64,000 nt of DNA from Bifidobacterium callitrichos DSM 23973 (lineage in GTDB: Bacteria > Actinomycetota > Actinomycetes > Actinomycetales > Bifidobacteriaceae): contig NZ_JGYS01000003.1 of assembly GCF_000741175.1 (NCBI RefSeq), positions 62,001 to 126,000 of the forward strand, read 5' to 3'. The translations under genes and the position numbers were made by a program. A model generated the notes under the pieces. The model did no database searches. It saw only the letters and a list, made by a program, of their open reading frames with translations, and was not told where the DNA came from. Each line of letters begins with the position of its first letter. Position 1 is the first letter of the stretch. Below are positions 10,119 through 19,424 of the stretch, piece after piece.

Positions 10119-12011
10119 CTACTCTACGGTGACGGACTTGGCGAGGTTGCGTGGCTTGTCGACGTCGTAGCCCTTGAGTTTGGCCATGTCCATCGCGAAC
10201 AGCTGCAGCGGGACCACGTCGACGAGCGGGCTCATCAGCGTCGGGCACGCCGGACGCCAGAAGACGACGTCCGCGTACCGTTCGACGTCCTTGTCACCCT
10301 TTTCGGCGACGGCGATGATGAACGCACCACGCGCCTTGACCTCCTCGATGCCGGAGAGCACCTTGGCGTGCAGGACGTCACGTCCGCGTTCCGGAGGCAC
10401 GATGAACACGACCGGCTCGCCCTCGTCGACCAGGGCGATCGGTCCGTGCTTGAGCTCGCCGGCGGCGAAGCCCTCGGTGAACGTGTAGGCGATCTCCTTG
10501 AGCTTCAGAGCGCCTTCGAGCGCGACCGGGTAGCCGACGTGACGGCCGAGGAAGAGGAACGACTGCGCGTTCAGCATGCGTTCGGCGGCCTTGTGGATGG
10601 TCTTGGTCTGTGTGTCGAGCACCCACTGGATCTTGCGTGGCATGTCCTTGAGCGAGTCGAGGATGTGACGGATCTCGTCGCGGAACATGGCGCCCTTGAC
10701 CTGCGCCAGATACAGGCCGAGCAGGTAGGCGGCGGTGATCTGCGCGACGAACGCCTTGGTCGAGGCGACGGCGACCTCGGGGCCGGCGTGCGTGTAGAGC
10801 ACCGCGTCGGATTCGCGCGGGATGGAGGCGCCCTGCGTGTTGCAGATCGCAAGCACCTTGGATCCCTGTTCGCGCGCGTGGCGCAGGGCCATCAGCGTGT
10901 CCATCGTCTCGCCGGACTGCGAGATCGCGACGACGAGCGTACGCGGCGTGAGGATCGGATCGCGGTAGCGGAATTCGTGCGCCAGCTCAACCTCGACGGG
11001 GATGCGCACCCAGTGCTCGATCGCGTACTTGGCGACCATGCCCGCGTAGGCGGCGGTTCCGCAGGCGATGACGATGATCTTGTCGATCACCTTGAAATCA
11101 TGCTCGTCGATGCGCACCTCATCGAGGGCGACATCGCCGTTCTTGTCGAAACGACCAAGCAGCGTGCGCTGCACGGCGGCGGGATCCTCGTGGATCTCCT
11201 TGTCCATGAACGAGTCCCAGCCGCCCTTCTCGGCCGCGGAGGCGTCCCAGTCGACGGTGTAGGTCTTCGGGTTCTCGACGACGTTACCGTCGAAATCGGT
11301 GACGATCACCTTGTCGGCGGAGACGCACACGGCCTGATCCTGGTCGATCTCCATCGCACGCTTCGTGTATGCGACGAATGCGGCGACATCGGAGCCGAGG
11401 AAGTTCTCGCCGTCGCCAAGGCCGACGACGAGCGGCGAATCGTGGCGCGCACCGACGACGATATCCGGCTGGCGGCAGTCGGTGGCGAGGATCGTGAACG
11501 CGCCCTTGAGCATGCGGGCCAGACGCCGCATCGCCTTGAACAGGTCGGGCCTGCCCTCCTCGTGGATGATGGTGTCGACGATCTTGCCGAGCAGCTTGGC
11601 GGCGACCTCGGTGTCCGTGGCGGACGTGAAGTGATAGCCCTCCGCCTGCAGGTCGAGGCGCAGCTGGGAGGCGTTCTCGATGATGCCGTTGTGGATGATC
11701 GCGACCTTGCCGTCCTGGCTGGTGTGCGGGTGGGCGTTGACGTCGCTCGGCACACCGTTGGTGGCCCATCGCGTGTGGCCGATGCCGACCGTGGCCAGCG
11801 GCATCGGCTTGCGTTCGATGTCCTCGATGAGGTTCGCGAGGCGTCCTGCCTTCTTGCGCACCTCGACATGATCCATGCCGGGCGCGGTCAGCGCCACGCC
11901 GGCCGAATCATAGCCGCGGTATTCGAGTCGCTTCAGGCCCTGAAGACACACCTCCAGAGGCTTGCCGCACGCGGTATCAATCTGTCCTGCATATCCAACG
12001 ATTCCACACAT
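10119..12011 (-). CDS. glmS: Glutamine--fructose-6-phosphate aminotransferase (isomerizing)
   Basis: Makes glucosamine-6-phosphate from fructose-6-phosphate and glutamine, the first step to UDP-GlcNAc for peptidoglycan. It has 630 aa, near the family norm. The N-terminal nucleophile is Cys2 (MCGIVGYAG) and the glutaminase domain shows HTRWATNG and HNGIIEN. Two SIS domains follow (ISQSGETMDT, then the region around FLGRHVGYPVALEGALKLKE), and the protein ends DKPRNLAKSVTVE. A -10-like TAGTCT lies 8 nt upstream of the ATG, so the mRNA may be leaderless. Confidence 0.97.
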   Translation of the reverse strand: MCGIVGYAGQIDTACGKPLEVCLQGLKRLEYRGYDSAGVALTAPGMDHVEVRKKAGRLANLIEDIERKPMPLATVGIGHTRWATNGVPSDVNAHPHTSQDGKVAIIHNGIIENASQLRLDLQAEGYHFTSATDTEVAAKLLGKIVDTIIHEEGRPDLFKAMRRLARMLKGAFTILATDCRQPDIVVGARHDSPLVVGLGDGENFLGSDVAAFVAYTKRAMEIDQDQAVCVSADKVIVTDFDGNVVENPKTYTVDWDASAAEKGGWDSFMDKEIHEDPAAVQRTLLGRFDKNGDVALDEVRIDEHDFKVIDKIIVIACGTAAYAGMVAKYAIEHWVRIPVEVELAHEFRYRDPILTPRTLVVAISQSGETMDTLMALRHAREQGSKVLAICNTQGASIPRESDAVLYTHAGPEVAVASTKAFVAQITAAYLLGLYLAQVKGAMFRDEIRHILDSLKDMPRKIQWVLDTQTKTIHKAAERMLNAQSFLFLGRHVGYPVALEGALKLKEIAYTFTEGFAAGELKHGPIALVDEGEPVVFIVPPERGRDVLHAKVLSGIEEVKARGAFIIAVAEKGDKDVERYADVVFWRPACPTLMSPLVDVVPLQLFAMDMAKLKGYDVDKPRNLAKSVTVE

Positions 12012-12107
12012 GGCTTCCCAGACTACTACACGCCCTCGTGGCGCGGGTTACGGATACGCTTTTGGCACATGGTCTGCGCGCATCGCGCACATCGACCGAC
12101 ACCACAA

Positions 12108-12920
12108 TCACAGCACGTGCTGCAGGAAGTCCTTGAAGCGCGGCTCGGTGGGATGGTCGATGATATCGGACGTGCCGTGTTCGACCACGACGCCGCCGTC
12201 CATGAAGACGACCTGATCGGCGACCTCGCGGGCGAATCCGATCTCGTGCGTGACGACGATCATCGTCATGCCCTCCTTGGCGAGCGAGAGCATCACGTTC
12301 AGGACCTCACCGACAAGCTCGGGGTCGAGCGCGGAGGTCGGCTCGTCGAAGAGCATGATCTCCGGCTTCATCGCAAGCGCTCGGGCGATGGCGACGCGCT
12401 GCTGCTGTCCGCCGGAAAGCTCGGCCGGATAATAGTCGAGGCGCTCGCCGAGGCCGACGCGGTTGAGCTCGGCGACGGCCAGCTCGCGCGCCTCGGCCTT
12501 CTTCATGCCCTTGACGTGGACCGGGGCCTCCATGACGTTCTCGATCGCGGTCATGTGCGGGAACAGGTTGAAACGCTGGAAGACCATGCCGAGCTTGGAG
12601 CGCTGCGCGGCGATCTCCTTCTCGTTCAGGGTCTGGAGCATGTCCTGACCGTTCTTGGTGACGTGCTTGTAGCCGATGAGCTCGCCGTCGACCTCGATCG
12701 AGCCGCCCGTCAAGGTCTCGAGCTGGTTGATGAGCCGCAGGAACGTGGACTTGCCGGAACCGGAGGGTCCGAGGATCACGGTCACGGTGCCGGGTTCGAC
12801 GGTCAGGTCGATGCCCTTGAGCACGTGGAGCGAGCCGAACGCCTTGTGCACGCCGACGGCCTTGACGGCCGGGACGTGGGCGGCGGTTGCCGGAGCGGCG
12901 GTGGTTGCGGTTTCAGTCAT
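12108..12920 (-). CDS. Polar amino-acid ABC transporter ATP-binding protein (GlnQ type)
   Basis: ATPase subunit of a polar amino-acid importer, 270 aa. An Ala/Thr-rich leader of about 18 residues precedes the core. Walker A is GPSGSGKST (51-59), the Q-loop [11 protein letters not shown], the signature LSGGQQQR, Walker [14 protein letters not shown] and the H-loop VTHE. The ATG at 12920 has GAGGGGAGACG upstream. It is the third cistron after the binding proteins and the permease. Confidence 0.94.
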   Translation of the reverse strand: MTETATTAAPATAAHVPAVKAVGVHKAFGSLHVLKGIDLTVEPGTVTVILGPSGSGKSTFLRLINQLETLTGGSIEVDGELIGYKHVTKNGQDMLQTLNEKEIAAQRSKLGMVFQRFNLFPHMTAIENVMEAPVHVKGMKKAEARELAVAELNRVGLGERLDYYPAELSGGQQQRVAIARALAMKPEIMLFDEPTSALDPELVGEVLNVMLSLAKEGMTMIVVTHEIGFAREVADQVVFMDGGVVVEHGTSDIIDHPTEPRFKDFLQHVL

Positions 12921-12940
12921 GATGTTCGTCTCCCCTCGCT

Positions 12941-13924
12941 TCAAGCCGTCAATCCGCTGAACGTGGCGTCGTTGAGCTTGTCGACCTTGTCCTTCGGCTC
13001 GCCCTCGGTCTTGCCCGGCAGTGGCGGCTGCTTGCCGCGCGAGCCGATCGGACGCGCGTCGAAGCCCTTGCCGAAATGCTTCTCGAGACGCGACTGAATG
13101 ACCATGAGGATGGATGTGATCAGCAGATACCATATGCAGGCCACGATGAGCAGCGGGATCGGCTTGTAGATGCGGTTCGCGATCGCGTTGGTCGCGAACT
13201 GGAGTTCCAGCGTGAACGGCACGGCGAGAACCAGCGACGTGGTCTTGAGCATGCCGATCGTCTCGTTGCCGGTCGGCGGGATGATGATGCGCATGGCCTG
13301 CGGCAGGATGATGCGGCGCATGATGAGCGAGCGCTTCATGCCGAGCGCCTTGGCGGCCTCGGTCTGGCCGGGGTCGACGGCCTCGAGACCGGCGCGCACG
13401 ATCTCGGACAGGTACGCGGCCTCGTTCAAGGCCAGTCCGATCCACGCGGCGTTGAACGCGGTGATGACGGTCTCCGAGTCGATGCTCCAGAACTCGACCG
13501 AGGTGAACGGGATGCCGAGACTCAGCTTCGGGATGAGCACGGCGAACAGGCCCCAGAACACGAGCTGCGTGTACACAGGGGTGCCGCGGAAGAACCAGAT
13601 GAAGAACCAGCTGACGCCCCTGAGCACCGGGTTGATCGACTTGCGCATGATCGCGAGGATCACCGACAGGATGATCGCCACGATCATCGAGATCGCGGTG
13701 AGGATCAGCGTGTAGGCGATGCCCTCGAGCACGTTCTCGTTGAACAGGTACTTCCATACGGTGGGCCAGTCGAGGCGCGGATTGGTGACAAGCCCCTGAA
13801 TGAGCATCGCAGCCAGCAGCGCCACGATGACGCCGGCCACGATCGGGCCGGTGCGCTTGACCGGCAGCGCCTTGATGCGGTTGGGGATGTCCAGTCCCTC
13901 GCCGTCGGTTTCCTTCTTCGCCAT
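12941..13924 (-). CDS. Polar amino-acid ABC transporter permease
   Basis: Membrane subunit of the His/Glu/Gln family, 327 aa. A cytoplasmic N-terminus leads to an extra helix at about residues 27-46, then the permease core with [15 protein letters not shown] and the EAA loop [21 protein letters not shown] charged Lys/Gly/Pro tail of about 45 residues ends the protein. The ATG at 13924 is preceded by GAGAGGAAGCC. There is one permease gene for two binding proteins, so the transporter is probably a homodimer, as is common in this family. Confidence 0.93.
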   Translation of the reverse strand: MAKKETDGEGLDIPNRIKALPVKRTGPIVAGVIVALLAAMLIQGLVTNPRLDWPTVWKYLFNENVLEGIAYTLILTAISMIVAIILSVILAIMRKSINPVLRGVSWFFIWFFRGTPVYTQLVFWGLFAVLIPKLSLGIPFTSVEFWSIDSETVITAFNAAWIGLALNEAAYLSEIVRAGLEAVDPGQTEAAKALGMKRSLIMRRIILPQAMRIIIPPTGNETIGMLKTTSLVLAVPFTLELQFATNAIANRIYKPIPLLIVACIWYLLITSILMVIQSRLEKHFGKGFDARPIGSRGKQPPLPGKTEGEPKDKVDKLNDATFSGLTA

Positions 13925-14036
13925 GTATCGGCTTCCTCTCGGTTCCTTGTGTTGCGATGATTGAGGTCCCGGGGGCATTGCATTGCTGCTTTCCGCCCCG
14001 GGACCGGTGATTTTTACGTGATTACGCTCTGCCGGC

Positions 14037-14981
14037 TCAGCCCTCGACGTTCGGGTTGACCTCGGCCTTATCGAGACCGCCGGACTCGACGCCCCAGTGC
14101 TTGAGGATCTTGCCGTACGTGCCGTCGTCCATCAGCTTCTGCATCGCCTTCTGCACGGCCTCGACGGTCTTGGAATCACCCTTCTTGATGGCCACGGCGT
14201 TCGGCACGGAGTCGAAGTCCTTGCCGAGCTGCTCGAGCTCGCCGCCGGTCTGGGCGATCGCATAGCCGACCACCGGGGAATCGGCGAAGAAGACGTCGGC
14301 CTTGCCGGTCACGACCGCGGTGGTGGCGTCGGTCTGCTGCTTGGAGGACTGCACCTCGATGTCCTTCTTGCCGTCGGCCTTGCACTGCTTGGCGGTTTCG
14401 GCGATGGCCTCCTCCTCGACGGTGCCGGTCTCGACGGCGACCTTCTTGCCGCACAGGTCGTTCTCGTCGATCTTCTCGGGGTTGCCCTTCTTGACCGCGT
14501 AGGCCATGCCGGAGGTGAAGTAGGAGACGAAGTCGACCGAATCCATACGCTCCGGCGTGATGGTGAACGCCGCGATGCCGAGATCGTACTTGGAGCCGAC
14601 GGCCGGGATGATCGTGTCGAAGTTCGAGGAGACGATCTCGGTCTCGAGGCCGAAGATGTTGCCCATCGCGCGGGCGAGATCCATGTCGTAGCCGATCTGC
14701 GTCTTGCCGTCGGTGTCGAGGAACTCGGCCGGAGCGTACGACGGATTGGTGCCGATCGTCAGCTTGCCGTCCTTGGTGACGGATTCCGGCAGCAGCGAGG
14801 CGATCGCATCGTCCTTCTTGACGTCGCTGACGTCGTAGCTGGAGATGGTGGCGCTGTCGGACGAGCCGGAGTCAGACGACGAACCCGTCGTCTCGTCGGT
14901 GGTACCGCAGGCGGCGACGGAGATCAGCATCGCCACACCCAGCGTGGCGGCCGTGATGGTCTTGAGTCCCTTGAATGCCAT
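14037..14981 (-). CDS. Amino-acid ABC transporter substrate-binding lipoprotein (paralog 1)
   Basis: Family-3 solute-binding lipoprotein, 314 aa. Signal peptide with lipobox SVAAC, lipidated Cys25, then a Ser/Asp-rich linker. The two-lobe binding fold is recognised from LTIGTNPSYAPAEFL, VAVETGTVEEEA and the closing segment DDGTYGKILKHWGVESG. An internal Cys pair (DLCGKK and KQCKADGKK) is shared with the paralog at 15152-16114 and may form a disulfide outside the cell. The ATG at 14981 has only a weak AAGAAAGAAG site. It lies 56 nt upstream of the minus-strand permease start. Confidence 0.92.
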   Translation of the reverse strand: MAFKGLKTITAATLGVAMLISVAACGTTDETTGSSSDSGSSDSATISSYDVSDVKKDDAIASLLPESVTKDGKLTIGTNPSYAPAEFLDTDGKTQIGYDMDLARAMGNIFGLETEIVSSNFDTIIPAVGSKYDLGIAAFTITPERMDSVDFVSYFTSGMAYAVKKGNPEKIDENDLCGKKVAVETGTVEEEAIAETAKQCKADGKKDIEVQSSKQQTDATTAVVTGKADVFFADSPVVGYAIAQTGGELEQLGKDFDSVPNAVAIKKGDSKTVEAVQKAMQKLMDDGTYGKILKHWGVESGGLDKAEVNPNVEG

Positions 14982-15151
14982 GGGATGAATCTTCTTTCTT
15001 CTTCCGAACGACGGTTGCGCGCCGCAATGCACGACGCGCAATCGGATGACCGTGCGATCACACGGTCACGTGATCACGCAGTGAATGCAATGAATATACA
15101 CGCCACTGTATACACATGCGTGTTACCTCCGCGTTATCGACGATTCGTCCG

Positions 15152-16114
15152 TCATTCAACGGTCGGGTTGATCTCCGGCTTGTCGATCGCGCCGGAGGAG
15201 ACGCCCCACGTGTCGAGGATCTTCTTGTACGTGCCGTCATCCATCAGCTTCTGGATGGCCTTCTGCACGGCCTCGGCGGTCTGAGAATCACCCTTCTTGA
15301 TGGCCACGGCCTCCGGCGTCACGCCGACGTCCTCGCCCAGCGCCTCAAGCGTGTCGCCGGTCTGCGTGATCGCGTAGCCCGCGACCGGGGAGTCGGCATA
15401 GAACACGTCGGCCTTGCCGGACGCGACGGCGGTGGTCACATCGGTCTGCAGCTTCGAGGACTGGATCTCGATCTCGCTCTTGCCGTCGGCCTTGCACTGC
15501 TCGTTGTCCTTGTTGACTTCCTCCTCCTGCGTGGTGCCGGTCTGCACGGCGACCTTCTTGCCGCACAGGTCGGAGGAGTCGACCTTGTTCGGGTTGCCCT
15601 TCTGCACGACGAACGTGGAGCCGGCCTTGAAGTAGGTGACGAAGTCGACCGCCTCGAGACGCTCCTTGGTCACGGTGAACGAGGAGATGCCGACATCGTA
15701 CTTGGATCCGACCGACGGGATGATCGAATCGAACGTGGAGGTGACCGTCTCCTCCTTGAGGCCGAAGATCGCGGCCAGCGCCTTGAACAGGTCGACGTCG
15801 AAGCCGACCGGGGTCTTGCCGTCCTCGGCCAGGAACTCGGCCGGAGCGTACGAGGTGTCAGTGCCGACGACGAGCGTACCGTCCTTGGTGACGGATTCGG
15901 GCAGGAGCGCCGCGATCTCGTCGTCCTTCTTGATCGAGCTCGTGTCGAAGCCCTTCGTGCTGGAGCTGGAGGACGAACCGGATGCGTCACCGGATGACGA
16001 GGCGGTGTCGGATGAATCGGTGGTGCCGCATGCGGCGGCCGCGAACAGCATCGCGGCGGACAGGACGGCGGCGGTTACGGACTTGAGTCCCTTGATTCCC
16101 ATGCTTACGGACAT
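15152..16114 (-). CDS. Amino-acid ABC transporter substrate-binding lipoprotein (paralog 2)
   Basis: Second family-3 binding lipoprotein, 320 aa, clearly a duplicate of the gene at 14037. Both carry LLPESVTKDG, SYAPAEFL, SKYD(L/V)GI, DLCGKKVAV and KLMDDGTY. Lipobox AAAAC with Cys29, then a long Ser-rich linker. The ATG at 16114 is preceded by AGAGGAAAT; an ATG at 16102 is an alternative. It is the first gene of the transporter cluster. Residues lining the pocket differ from paralog 1, so a different ligand spectrum is plausible. Cystine, glutamate or glutamine are candidates by family only. Confidence 0.92.
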   Translation of the reverse strand: MSVSMGIKGLKSVTAAVLSAAMLFAAAACGTTDSSDTASSSGDASGSSSSSSTKGFDTSSIKKDDEIAALLPESVTKDGTLVVGTDTSYAPAEFLAEDGKTPVGFDVDLFKALAAIFGLKEETVTSTFDSIIPSVGSKYDVGISSFTVTKERLEAVDFVTYFKAGSTFVVQKGNPNKVDSSDLCGKKVAVQTGTTQEEEVNKDNEQCKADGKSEIEIQSSKLQTDVTTAVASGKADVFYADSPVAGYAITQTGDTLEALGEDVGVTPEAVAIKKGDSQTAEAVQKAIQKLMDDGTYKKILDTWGVSSGAIDKPEINPTVE

Positions 16115-16242
16115 TGGATTTCCTCTCTCAGAAATGTCGATCGGGCGGGTACGTTTCCCGACTGATTCGCGAGAGTAGGTTTCCCATGCTACGAAAGCGT
16201 AAATCTCACGGATACAGTTCATTACGTGAGACGCTTGACTCC

Positions 16243-16329
16243 GGGAGGAATCGCGATATACGGTCCCCGACACACTCAAGGCCGTTCGGCCAAGCCTACG
16301 GTCGGGTACCGTATATCGCGATTCCTCCC
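16243..16329. repeat. Structured inverted-repeat element, copy B
   Basis: Perfect 22-bp arms (16243-16264 and 16308-16329) surround 43 nt containing CCCGACAC, CTC, GGCCGTTCGGCC, AAG, TACGGTC and GGGTACC. Copy A at 9991-10080 shares this core but has unrelated arm sequence. The remaining intergenic DNA (16115-16394) shows nothing else clear. Confidence 0.75.
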
Positions 16330-16394
16330 TCCGGAACAAACAAATCCAATTGGACCAATGAAACGAGGACGTGGCGTCGACGAGATACCCTCGG

Positions 16395-16877
16395 CTAGCG
16401 AACTGAGCGCTTGTTGGCGTAGCGCATGGCTCGCAGGGCCTCGCGCTTGTCCTGCTCCTCACGCAGGGTCTGACGCTTGTCGAATTCGCGCTTGCCTCGG
16501 GCCAGGGCGATTTCGGCCTTGACCCGGCCGTCCTTGAAATAGAGACTCAGGGGGATGATCGTGTAGCCCTTGGCTTCGGACTGCCGGGCGAGCTTGAGGA
16601 TCTCCCGCTCGTGCAGCAGCAGCTTGCGCTTGCGCTTGGGGGCGTGGTTGTTCCACGTGCCGTTCAGGTATTCGGGGATGTTGGCGTTCTCGAGCCAGAT
16701 CTCGTTGCGGCGGTCGATCGAGATGAACGACTCGGCGAGGGATGCGCGTCCCTCGCGCAGTGACTTGACCTCGGTGCCGGTCAGTACGAGACCCGCCTCG
16801 TACTTGTCCTCGATGGCGTAGTCGTGACGCGCCTTCTTGTTCTGGACGATGAGCTTCGTTCCCTGTTCCTTCGCCAT
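16395..16877 (-). CDS. smpB: SsrA-binding protein SmpB
   Basis: tmRNA partner in trans-translation, 160 aa, normal length. Hallmarks are [31 protein letters not shown], the [15 protein letters not shown] segment and the basic C-terminal tail from [19 protein letters not shown]. The ATG at 16877 has GGAAATCGCC upstream. No ssrA gene was recognised nearby. Confidence 0.96.
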   Translation of the reverse strand: MAKEQGTKLIVQNKKARHDYAIEDKYEAGLVLTGTEVKSLREGRASLAESFISIDRRNEIWLENANIPEYLNGTWNNHAPKRKRKLLLHEREILKLARQSEAKGYTIIPLSLYFKDGRVKAEIALARGKREFDKRQTLREEQDKREALRAMRYANKRSVR

Positions 16878-16904
16878 GGAGGCGATTTCCTTTCAATCAG
16901 TCAA

Positions 16905-18386
16905 TCAGTAGTGGACGAACTCGTTGCCGTTCGGCCAGACGGTCTCCCAGTTCGGGAAGGACGCGAAGCCGGTGCCGCCTTCGGAGATCAGCAGGGAGCC
17001 GTCGGAGTTGACGCGTTCGACGATGGCGACATGGCCGTACAGGCGGTTGGCGTACCAGGTGGAGACCTTCTGGCCGGCGCGGAAGACCATCGCGGCGCCG
17101 TAGTGCGGCGTGTTGTTCACGTAGTAGCCGAGCGCACGACCCTTGGTGCCCCACTCGGCGCCGTTGCCCATGTACGAGCCGACGGGGAGGTTGAGCTGTG
17201 AGCGGCGGATGTACGCCCACAACGTGCACTGGCGCGCCGGGTAGGCGGAGCCGCCCACGGTGTTGCCGGTGTTGTGGCCGTAGCAGTACGAGGATCCCTC
17301 GGGGCAGTTGCCGGGCACGGCGTAGTTCATGCCGTTGGCTCCGGAGGAACCGCCGGACGGGGTCGAGGGCTTGCTGGTCGTGCCGGAGTTGCCTGTGTTG
17401 CCGGAGGTACCGGAGTTACCCGAATTGCCAGAGTTGCCGGAATTGCCGGAATTGCCGGAGGTACCGCCGCCGTTGCCGGAGGACGAACCGCCCGAAGGCG
17501 TGTTCTGCTGCGAGGTACTGCCCGGCGTGTAGTTGGTCGATCCGCTTGACGGCTTGTAGCTGGCCAGCTCGGCCTCGATGAGCAGGATGTCGGCGGCCTC
17601 CTTGGCCTCCTGGGTCTTCAGGTTGCTCTTCTGGGCTTCGAGCTCGGCGCGCTGCGCGGCGCTTTCGTCCTGCAGCTTCTCCAGCGACGCCTCCTTGGCG
17701 CTGGCGTCCTCGGCGGCCTTCTGCGCGCTGGCGGCCTGCTGGTCGGCCTGGTTCTTGAGCTGCGTGATCTGCTTCTCGATGGCGGCGAGACGCTGCTTGC
17801 GGTTCATCGAGGTGTTGAGCGTGGTCGCCGCCGAGTTCGCGGCGTTCGCGGCGGATCGCGCGGCCGCGGCGTCGGACTGCATCTGCGAGACGAAGTCATC
17901 GGTGGACTTGGCGTCCGTGACGACCTCCATCATCGTGGACACGTCCGAACCGTGGAAGCTGCCGCGCGCCATCGCGGCGACGGATTCCTTCGCGTCGTCG
18001 TACTCGATGCCGGTCTGCTCGATCTTCTTCTCGAGGTCGGCCTTGTCCTGCTGCGCCGCCTTGAGACGCTCGGCCGTGGCGTCGGCCAGGCCCTTGGCCT
18101 GCTCGGCCTTCTGCTGCGCCGCCTCGGTGGCCTTCTGCGCGGCCGGGATCTGCACGTTGGCCAGATTGTCCAATTCGATGATCTTATCGGCCAGCGCCTT
18201 GTCCACACCGGCGAGCTTCGCCTTGAGATTGTTGCGGTTGGCGACTTTCTGCTGGTATTCGGACACGGACACCGCCTCGGCCTGCGGCGGTGCGGGGACG
18301 ATCGTCGCCAGACCGCAGATGGCCATCATCGCCACCGACACCATGAGACCGAATCCTGCGTTCCAGTATCGTTTCGAGCGATTCAT
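16905..18386 (-). CDS. Secreted coiled-coil CHAP-domain peptidoglycan hydrolase (PcsB-like)
   Basis: Exported cell-wall amidase or endopeptidase, 493 aa. A signal peptide (about residues 1-39, ending near AEA) precedes a long Ala/Gln/Lys-rich coiled coil (about 45-275), then a low-complexity linker with repeated GNS/GNSG units, then a C-terminal CHAP domain. The probable catalytic Cys lies in RQCTLWAY and the His in YGHVAIVE. The gene is 114 nt downstream of ftsX on the same strand. This matches PcsB/RipC-type hydrolases activated by FtsEX during division. The ATG at 18386 is chosen after AAGGACG; a GTG lies directly before it. Confidence 0.9.
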   Translation of the reverse strand: MNRSKRYWNAGFGLMVSVAMMAICGLATIVPAPPQAEAVSVSEYQQKVANRNNLKAKLAGVDKALADKIIELDNLANVQIPAAQKATEAAQQKAEQAKGLADATAERLKAAQQDKADLEKKIEQTGIEYDDAKESVAAMARGSFHGSDVSTMMEVVTDAKSTDDFVSQMQSDAAAARSAANAANSAATTLNTSMNRKQRLAAIEKQITQLKNQADQQAASAQKAAEDASAKEASLEKLQDESAAQRAELEAQKSNLKTQEAKEAADILLIEAELASYKPSSGSTNYTPGSTSQQNTPSGGSSSGNGGGTSGNSGNSGNSGNSGNSGTSGNTGNSGTTSKPSTPSGGSSGANGMNYAVPGNCPEGSSYCYGHNTGNTVGGSAYPARQCTLWAYIRRSQLNLPVGSYMGNGAEWGTKGRALGYYVNNTPHYGAAMVFRAGQKVSTWYANRLYGHVAIVERVNSDGSLLISEGGTGFASFPNWETVWPNGNEFVHY

Positions 18387-18500
18387 CACCTGATCGTCCT
18401 TCCTTCACATACACGCGTCATACACGCTGGTGGTCATTGTAACGAAGATTGCTGGGCGCGCGAGTCGCACGCTTCGGCTGGGAGCGGAACCGCCCGTCGA

Positions 18501-19424
18501 TCACGCCTTGAGATAACGACGCAGCGAGACCGCGGAGGCGATGATCGACAGCAGCACGGCACCTGCCACCAGAGCCGGGGCTATCATCCACACCGTGGAC
18601 TGCGTGACGAACGGCATCCAGCTGACGGACCCGGACAGACCGTCGGTGATGAACACCTGCACGATGCCGGCGAGGGTGCCGCACGCGAGCAGCGAACCGA
18701 TGAGCGAGGCGACCACTCCCTCGAGGATGAACGGCAGTCGGATCGTCCAGTTCGATGCGCCGACAAGTCGCATGATCTCGGTCTCGTTCTTGCGCGAGGC
18801 CGCGGACATGCGGATCGTGGTGCCGGTCAGGAGGATCGCGACGACGACCATCACCACGGCGAGCGCGACGGTGACGGCGGTGGCGCGGTTGAGCACGGCG
18901 AAGACGGGATCGAAGATCTGCTTCTGGTCGACGACGTCCTCCACACCTGTCTTGCCGGACAGTACCTCGGAGACCATCTTGTACTTGGTGGGATCCTTGA
19001 GCTTCAGCTGCAGCGAGTCCTGCATGTCGGCGGCGGTCAGGGTGCGTCCCTGATACTCGCCGTTCGGATACTGCTTGAGGAACGTGTTCTTATAGAAGTC
19101 CTCGCGGCTCACGTAGGTGATCTTGGAGACGTTGTCGGTCAGCTCATCCTGGATGAATTCCTCGAGCTGGACGATCTCCTGCTTGGTCGGCGCCTTGCCG
19201 GCGGCACAGGTGGCGGCCTGGCTGGTACCGTCAGGGCACAGCCAGACGACGACCTCGATCTTGTTGTACCATTCGCCCTTCGCCCGGGTAACCTGCGCCT
19301 GCATCAGGGCGGATGCGCCGATGAACACGAAGGAGATGAACGTGACGAGCATCACCGAGATGATCATCGGCACGTTGCGCCTGAGGCTCGTCCACGTTTC
19401 CGACAGGATGAATCGCGCCCTCAC
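18501..19424 (-). CDS. ftsX: Cell division protein FtsX
   Basis: Membrane subunit of the FtsEX complex, 307 aa. One N-terminal helix (about 20-42), an extracellular domain of about 140 residues holding a Cys pair (WLCPDG and AATCAAG), then three C-terminal helices with the FtsX fold. [15 protein letters not shown] is the cytoplasmic coupling segment. Its start overlaps the ftsE stop by four bases (ATGA type), so the two are translationally coupled. The extracellular loop probably contacts the coiled-coil hydrolase encoded next door. Confidence 0.95.
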   Translation of the reverse strand: MRARFILSETWTSLRRNVPMIISVMLVTFISFVFIGASALMQAQVTRAKGEWYNKIEVVVWLCPDGTSQAATCAAGKAPTKQEIVQLEEFIQDELTDNVSKITYVSREDFYKNTFLKQYPNGEYQGRTLTAADMQDSLQLKLKDPTKYKMVSEVLSGKTGVEDVVDQKQIFDPVFAVLNRATAVTVALAVVMVVVAILLTGTTIRMSAASRKNETEIMRLVGASNWTIRLPFILEGVVASLIGSLLACGTLAGIVQVFITDGLSGSVSWMPFVTQSTVWMIAPALVAGAVLLSIIASAVSLRRYLKA

